Positions 58,036 through 64,000 of a DNA stretch of 64,000 nt are shown piece after piece (within the stretch, counting starts at the first letter, position 1; each line of letters opens with the position of its first letter). Under the pieces are notes generated by a model, which saw nothing but the letters and a program-made list of their open reading frames with translations, did no database searches and was not told the DNA's origin. Source of the DNA: Hyaloscypha bicolor E (lineage: Eukaryota > Ascomycota > Leotiomycetes > Helotiales > Hyaloscyphaceae). The stretch spans positions 6,369,565 through 6,433,564 of the forward strand of contig NW_020194684.1 in assembly GCF_002865645.1 (NCBI RefSeq), read 5' to 3'. Position numbers and translations under genes: made by a program.

Positions 58036-60626
58036 TTTCCGTCAGCGATGAAGAACCATGTGTGATAGACATACAGTCATTGTGAATCTATGTGGACAAG
58101 GAAGATTTCTTGAGTAGACCGGGGCAGTGCCTCACAGATTGTCGCCGTATAAGCTTCTACTATTTTCTTCCCTTCAATCGTCCGAATTTCAGAAGAAAGT
58201 TTTGTCTACTTCGTAGGCGGGCACCCTCGGTTCCTTCAAGAACGACCCTTCCTCTGCTAGCCAAAACCACTCTTCGCGTAAGTTCATTACTTGCCACTCT
58301 TCCTCTTCCTTCCAATCGCCTTCTCGAATCTGCAATGCTGGTACCGTTGACAACTTGGTTTGTACGCAAAGCCGATCGTTCGCCATTTTGATACCATCGA
58401 AATATTTCTCTTCTCAGTCATAATACAGAGGGGACCAATCTCCCTGCCGGAAATATGGCTGAGGAACACTCAGTTCTACCCCCCTCCCGTGTGTGGAAAG
58501 AGACCAGGAAATAGTTCGAGGAATATGTGGTGCTGCCATAGGTAACGAATGGAAGGAGGAAGTGAATATTCATAATGTTCTCGCCGCCCTTGAACTTCAG
58601 AATCACCTCCCGGATGTTTGCGGCGTCCGAAAGTGGGGTTGGGATCATGGGCGTGAGAAGACCCCCTCTCGCAGCTCAGGAGGCAGCTTGTGCAATGGGC
58701 AAGCCATCTTACTGCCATTTGAAGCTATGGACTTATTCCTCTGAGCATGCAGCCGGAGGTTAAAGGACGACTTGCGGCCTCGTTTCCGCAGTGTGTCATT
58801 AGGTGGCTCGCGGTGTTCGGACATGTTTCAATACATATCACCGAAGCAGTGCGGCATCGAGTGTCTCTGCGCGTTTACGAGACCAATTGGACCGCACTGG
58901 GTCTGCATGAACTTTTCTGCTTTTGCTTGATGGTCGGAATTGCAGGTATTTACAATGCAGCAATTAGTTCCCGTCTGAACAGTGTGGGAAATGAATAGAG
59001 TAGAGTAGAGTAGTGGCCCCTACTTACATTCTACTTACATTCTACTTATATTCTACTTAAGGTAATCTCAGACGACAATTTTTCCATTCCGCATCTAACA
59101 CGGTTCCTAGGGAACCTAAACGGGATCCCTCCTAAAAATACAGCATGGTACACTTTTAGCACTATAGCTGCGAGCATGTTTTGTAAGACTATACCTCCGA
59201 GTACTCGCCCTTAACTTATTACATGTAAGCGTACTGCAAGGCGACATACGTGCCTTACTCTTACTCTAGAGCGAAGTACTCCAAATTCTAGCACTAAAAT
59301 TAGAATACTCCGGCCTGTCATACCGAGGTTCAGCATACTAGAATAAGATTATATCAAAGTTTCTTCACAAACCAGCCCTTTAAAAAAAAAAAACTTTCTA
59401 AGTAGTTGATTCGTGCTTTTAATTAAAAGAATTCCTTGGATTCCACGTCCTCTCCTAAGGCAGAAAGTTGAGCCTCAAGCGCTAAGAAATATCCATCTTC
59501 AGTCACTATATCTATCGTAGTATTTGTGACGCTTCATACCGCCACGTGACTTTCACACGACCTGGAAGCGCTAGAGGGGCCTGTGAGCGCCGTACATAAC
59601 TAGGGTTATGTATATAAACAACAGCTTATCTCCCTTTCTCTCTTCTTCTGCTCTATGTCACGGGCATGCTCCAAGGTCACATGATTACAGATTGTACTGT
59701 ACCAGCCCTTGTTGTATTGTTAGTGCCGAAGTCAAGGATACTGAAGCTTAGTTAAGCTACAGTGGCCTTTGCCACTGTACGTACGCTAAAAAAAAAAAAT
59801 ACCGCTGAATCAGCCTTGAAGAGCTTGGGTTATAGGGTGTCAAGCGTGGTAAATAAGTCACTAGAAATCCCGAATACAGCTAAGGGTTCAGCTGTACAGG
59901 GAGCTGAATAGCGGTTGCGACATGTATTTACTGCATGTGAAGCCGAGCGATAGCGTAGTCAGGGCCCATAATACAGGCTACTTCCCACTGTCAGTAGCCA
60001 TCGATTCAGTTGATTTTTACCCTCTTATTATATGTTGCACGTGACCTTATAGCCTGAAATCAACAACCTTCACGGACCACCCGTAAAGGCAATAGCCTAG
60101 CCTCAAATCAGACCTTTAACAAGTCTAGGGATATACGTTGGTCGCGATAACTCCAAGGACTTGCCTTCTCCCTTCCCCTCTAGCTTTGGTTCTTTAATAG
60201 AACTGCCTCTTTCTCTCCTCGTCATCGGTTGTACCTACAGGTCAGGGTAACTACCATGGGGTTCAGATTGAGTTCGTCGCACTAACGCCGATTTTGGAGG
60301 TCCTTAAAACGCAGCTCAACTCTATATGTTTGCCTATTTTAATAGGTAAGCGCAACATAACGGCAGGTTCCAACGTTTGGAGTTTGGTCTTTGACGGTTC
60401 ATCACAGAATAGGGCAAGGAGCCGCCGTTCGAGGATTCTCACACAGTCCGAATATTTCTTTGACTTCACACTACTCCGAGCACTGTGATAGTCATCTCAT
60501 TTACTTTTGGGACCTCAATTACAATTGGCTATCACATCTGCAGGCCTCTTAGTACCATGATACATCGAGTAAGCGAGCTAAGCACTTGAGTTATATTTAT
60601 CATCAAGCGCTTAAGAATAATAAACA
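58036..60626. other. Intergenic DNA, 2.6 kb, with small repeats
   Basis: No supportable gene. Tandem words are present at 58996-59060 (GAGTA units, then TACTTACATTC units). Two A-runs (about 59382 and 59788) and a TATATAAA box followed by a CT-rich tract (about 59610-59650) look like pieces of mobile elements, but I found no paired ends or duplications. Confidence 0.4.
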
Positions 60627-61873
60627 TTAGATAAGAGCCAGAAGACGCTGTTGTGGTCTCGATTTAATCCAATCTTCCTGCTCCACTCTCCCTTGAAAGG
60701 CTGTTACCCTAGTATAGGCCTCCGGCTTAGTGTTAGTACAGCTCATTACAAGCATAAGTCCAAATTTTACGACGATTCGAGTGACCCCAAAATGCACACC
60801 ATAAAACGCCACAGTCGTGACAGCGAACTCTAACATTTCAGGCTGCTTTTCTCGCCATTCGGAATCCAGGCGAACGAACCCGATTGGCTGGTAGCTCTCT
60901 GGTTATAGACGAACGGTAAATTCCCCGATACTTGAATTACCCTTCCTATCGTATTTAGGTTGTCGATCTACAAACAAGGTGTCGCAGCTAGTCCAAAAGA
61001 ACACATAATGAGAAAGTGGTGGCCCTGAGCGGTCTTTGAGAGAAATGTATGAGTCCAGAAGATGCTCATAATTCTTTGGTGGAGTGAAATGGCCCTTAAT
61101 CGCTTTCTCGATTAATATCTCGGACGTGGAGGATAGTCTTCCTTCTTCTATCGCCCTGAGGCGCATTGAAGTAACCCGGCCAATAGAATTTTGCTCAAAA
61201 CATTGGACTTTAGTGTCATCTCTAATATTGTAGCATGTTAGAATGGAACTATGGTCATACCACGAACCAATTTGATAATAGATACCATCGCGAATAATCC
61301 CTGCGTGTGGAAAGTCACTGGTATAATTCCAACCTGCCTAGGACTAGCTTGGGAACAAGGGTCTTCTCTTGATTGGGAACGACGGATTGGCCGACCACAG
61401 TAGCGTTGATCCGAACTCTTTCGATGGCATGCCCCATAAATGAGTGCCGATAATGTCCTCAAGACGACGGAGAATTCCAAGAAAAGCATACAAAATGTCC
61501 TCCTCTTTAGTGAGAACCCGACGAACATACTAAGCAACGAGCTGAGAGTAATTTCCTAGATATTGACCTGAAGACCCTTGTGCTGCTGTTCAAAATTGAT
61601 ACAACGGAAGGTCCTAACCGGGCCAGTTATCACGGAAACTTAAAAATTGTAAACCAAAATCTTCAGCCCATAATGCTTCTTTACAGTGAAAGAAAACATA
61701 TCTTCCTGTAAATACGACCATTCTCTTCGATAGTATATACTCTTGAAGGGTCCACCCACGACTGGCCCATTTTGATTCTGCAATGATTTCTGTAGCGATT
61801 TGAGGGCTTAGACAAGAGACAAAGTAAATGCCTGAGATAGTCTCGACATGGAATGAAAGGTGGGAATTAAATC

Positions 61874-62387
61874 TGTTACCCCCCGTTCGTCAATACGAGC
61901 GATTGGTCAATCGGGGTCCCCATTGCCCAATCGCGGGCCCCGATTGCTTAATCGCTTGCTTAAGCGAACTCCGGTTTATAAATACGAGATCGAATACGAG
62001 CAAATTTTTAAAATACTAAAATATTTTAAACCCCATAAATTATTAAAATCCTATTAATGCAAATTATTAAAAATAGTTAAGTTAATTATATTAATTAAAT
62101 AATATTAGCTTTAGCCTTTTATTAGAACTCTAAAACCTTTTTATTATAATTTTAATTTAAAAATATAAAATTATATATATCTTTTAATCTTTAATAGAAT
62201 TTAATCTAAGAAAAAACTATTTAAGTCTCTTATAAGTATTAATCCTTTTTATTTAATTAAACTTTGGCCTTTATCCTTTATTAAAAAGTTATAAATTATT
62301 TTAAAATCGGGCTCTTTTATTAGCGAATCGGGCTCCTCGCTTAGGTCCGATTGACCAATCGCTCGTATTGACGAACGGCGGTGAACA
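61874..62387. mobile_element. MITE copy B (same family as copy A), inserted in the HET gene
   Basis: 514 bp with inverted ends TGTTACCCCCCGTTCGTCAA and (complement of the right end) TGTTCACCGCCGTTCGTCAA, the repeats continuing through AATACGAGCGATTGG. Flanks are AATC at both sides (61870-61873 and 62388-62391; AAATC if one end base is shifted), i.e. a 4- or 5-bp target duplication. The interior is AT-rich without coding. Removal restores PRF-NSH in the HET frame. Confidence 0.85.
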
Positions 62388-62592
62388 AATCGAGGAGAGT
62401 TAAAAGGACGCAAGCCGGCATTCGCGCCATCTCCAGCCGCAGCGACGATCGTCAAGAGTGCTAAATTATACACTACGTCCATCGAGCTAATTTGATTATG
62501 TTTGTCCTCTTCTCCGTCTTGAAGAATGCACAAACAGTCCACCCGGAGATAGTTCTGGCTGAGATCTTGGCAGAGCTTGATAGCATCCGTTA

Positions 62593-63619
62593 CGAAGATA
62601 ACGGCATAAAGTATCGGGAATACAGAGCATTATTTTATGAAGGCCACTAAATGCCCTGTAAGGTCTTACTTTAATCTTCCTGTAGCTAGTCCTAGTCCCC
62701 TGCAAGCCCTGTAAGGGTCCCCTGAAATGTGGCTTACCTCGCTAAACCTCCGATTTCGATTATTTTTTGATCAGTTCGATTCTATCTATAAAAATAACTA
62801 TCTAATTAGCCATCTTCTCTTGACCCTTCTTTCTACCTTCTTTCTACTTATTCCCCCCCTCCAAACGTATTATCTCCTTTATATAATCAGGAATTACTGC
62901 AATCCACTCTTGAATCTTGCTCTGGGGAAGGTCTTCCCAGCATTTCTCCCACCTCACTCTCAACTTCTTCCTATCGCTAGTAGGTCCCCGCTTAATAGTC
63001 TCCTTTTTTATCCAAAACCAGGCTTTCTCGATTACATTGAGATCAGATAAGTTCCTATCTTTATAATCTTCCATAGATTATAAACCTTTCCCTAGTAATG
63101 TAACTTGTGAGGTCCTGTATTATTCTCTTGTATAAGGATATTGGGACGATCCTTTTAGTATTCCCTTGCGAAGGGCAAGAGCTTCTTAATCAAGATCCTC
63201 TTTTGGTATTAATACTAATTAATCCCTCCTCGTCCATTCTTCACAACAAAGGCACCAGTCTCCTCGTTATGCTTCCATACCTTCCGTATTCCTCCAGGGG
63301 CCCTACCATAAGCCTTCTTCCAATCCCTTTAGCCAGTTTCCTTTGCCTCCTTCCCTCTTCTGTTTATTAGCCTTCTCATCCATGACTTGCGGGGGTTTGC
63401 GGGTATTTATATCCGCTCAGATGATTAATCATCGCTCATTTCCCCCCCATCAAGCTGCATAAGCCCATATTAAGCCTTCAGGGCACTTTTAGTAAGCTTA
63501 TAGGGGCTTACATGGAATAAGGAGAGCTACAGGGAGATTAAAGTAAGACCTTACAGGGCATTTAGTGGCCTTCATAAAATAATGCTCTGTATTCCCGATA
63601 CTTTATGCCGTTATCTTCG
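62593..63619 (-). mobile_element. Tc1/mariner element, 1,027 bp, internally deleted, inserted in the HET gene
   Basis: Inverted terminal repeats identical for 85 nt, starting CGAAGATAACGGCATAAAGT, flanked by TA on both sides (62591-62592 and 63620-63621). The interior holds the 3' half of a transposase on the minus strand. The terminal sequence is shared with the 430-bp MITE at 24162-24591. Identical ends suggest a relatively late insertion or selection for end function. Confidence 0.9.
62844..63370 (-). pseudogene. Transposase C-terminal half of the Tc1/mariner element
   Basis: The minus strand from about 63330 reads GGIRKVWKHNEETGAFVVKN, then YQKRILIKKLLPFARE, then ILIQENNTGPHKLHY (the second catalytic Asp region, QxxN.GPH, with Asn where Asp is expected), and from 63074 NLSDLNVIEKAWFWIKKETI (third catalytic region, normally SPDLNxIE). 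Several TAG/TAA stops occur and a frame change lies just before NLSDLN. The N-terminal DNA-binding half is absent, so the copy is non-autonomous. Confidence 0.8.
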
Positions 63620-64000
63620 TATTGATTTCGGTAAGAGGAAGTCGTTGCCAAAAAGTGCGCCTTCTTTTTCCAATCTTATAAGATTCTGCTTATTTAAAGT
63701 CACCTGATTCTCACCGCCCCAGACGTAGCTTAAGGCGCAGTATATGGGGTCTGATTTAGCTGTAATAACGCAGCCTCTTTTGACGTCAATGAGTCGAAAG
63801 CCGCTTGGTAAAGCCAGAAAATCGTCTCTAGTGCTGTATTGCCGATGTCCGTTATTGCACCTGTTCAGCCAGGACTCGAGTTCTCCCACATCGAAAGTTC
63901 TTGGCCTAATTTTGTCCAAATGCTCCTGAATCTGGCTGTTCTTGTCTCCACATACTTGAATACTATAACTCGATCTCTTGACTCCTTCTTTTTGAGCTAC

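Larger units (their letters stand above)
60627..64000 (-). pseudogene. HET-domain gene broken by two transposons and RIP-type stops; 5' end beyond the window
   Basis: Minus-strand segments in order: 64000-63622 (DVGELESWLNRC, YCALSYVWGGENQVTL, FLLPKSI), a Tc1/mariner insertion, 62590-62392 (DAIKLCQDL, DCLCILQDGEEDKHNQ, LALLTIVAAAGDGANAGLRP), a MITE, then 61868-60627 (SHLSFHVETISGIYFVSCLS, SRGWTLQEYILSKRMVVF, EEDILYAFLGILRRLEDIIG, GFVRLDSEWREKQPEMLEF, EQEDWIKS). Together they are a complete HET protein layout with its three motif blocks. Across both insertions the frame re-joins in phase if one copy of the target duplication is kept. In addition the motif PSWSWAGW reads PS*S*AGW (TAG at 61346-61344 and 61340-61338), and other TAG/TGA stops lie near 61535-61630. 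Non-functional as it stands. Confidence 0.88.

Noticed and set aside
59526..59700. Possible solo LTR (TGTGACG start, TATATAAA box, CT-rich tract)
   Set aside because: No matching 5-bp flanks or defined CA end could be found, so boundaries are unsupported.
1..64000. tRNA, rRNA or CRISPR features
   Set aside because: I looked for tRNA A- and B-box patterns and for spaced direct repeats by eye and found none that hold up; this is not a substitute for a covariance-model scan.

Overview
The window is nuclear DNA of a filamentous ascomycete (Pezizomycotina). The evidence is short introns of about 47-127 nt with GT..AG ends, two HET-domain (heterokaryon incompatibility) genes, 2EXR proteins, a fungal oligopeptide transporter, a Dal5-type MFS permease, and transposons degraded by C-to-T/G-to-A transitions in TpA-rich sequence, the signature of repeat-induced point mutation (RIP). 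The overall look suggests Leotiomycetes, but I cannot prove the class from sequence alone.

Layout. 1-1.95 kb: a broken 3' part of a cytochrome P450, then a RIP-degraded Tc1/mariner transposase. 1.95-24.13 kb: one AT-rich block that resolves into three Ty3/Gypsy LTR retrotransposons nested in each other, each with matching LTRs and 5-bp target duplications: outer element (+, 135-bp LTRs, GTCAC), middle element (-, 327-bp LTRs, GCTTA), inner element (+, about 270-298-bp LTRs, GTYTC). The middle and inner elements carry chromodomain-like tails. 24.16-24.59 kb: a small Tc1/mariner-type MITE. 25.4-45.8 kb: the gene-bearing part: a KH-domain RNA-binding protein (-), a small hypothetical ORF, an MFS permease (-), a six-exon FAD monooxygenase fused to a C-terminal DUF6314-like domain (+), a hAT MITE, a head-to-head pair of 2EXR paralogues, and an 821-aa C2H2-type protein (+).

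45.8-64 kb: a transposon-disturbed region. It holds a mosaic of gene debris (an oligopeptide-transporter fragment abutting a fragment of a telomere-linked-helicase-type protein), an apparently intact HET gene (-) with a MITE 20 bp upstream of its start codon, an O-methyltransferase (-), an OPT transporter (-) whose last exon is split by a solo LTR, an SDR oxidoreductase (+), and at the right edge a second HET gene (-) killed by a 514-bp MITE, a 1,027-bp Tc1/mariner insertion and RIP-type stop codons.

Taken together the window is a good record of genome defence and transposon turnover. Almost every mobile element can be bounded to the base by its target duplication, and in several cases removing the element re-joins the interrupted reading frame in phase. 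The catalytic genes (monooxygenase, methyltransferase, dehydrogenase, transporters) are spread out with no polyketide or peptide synthase backbone, so I do not call a biosynthetic cluster. No tRNA, rRNA or CRISPR array was seen.
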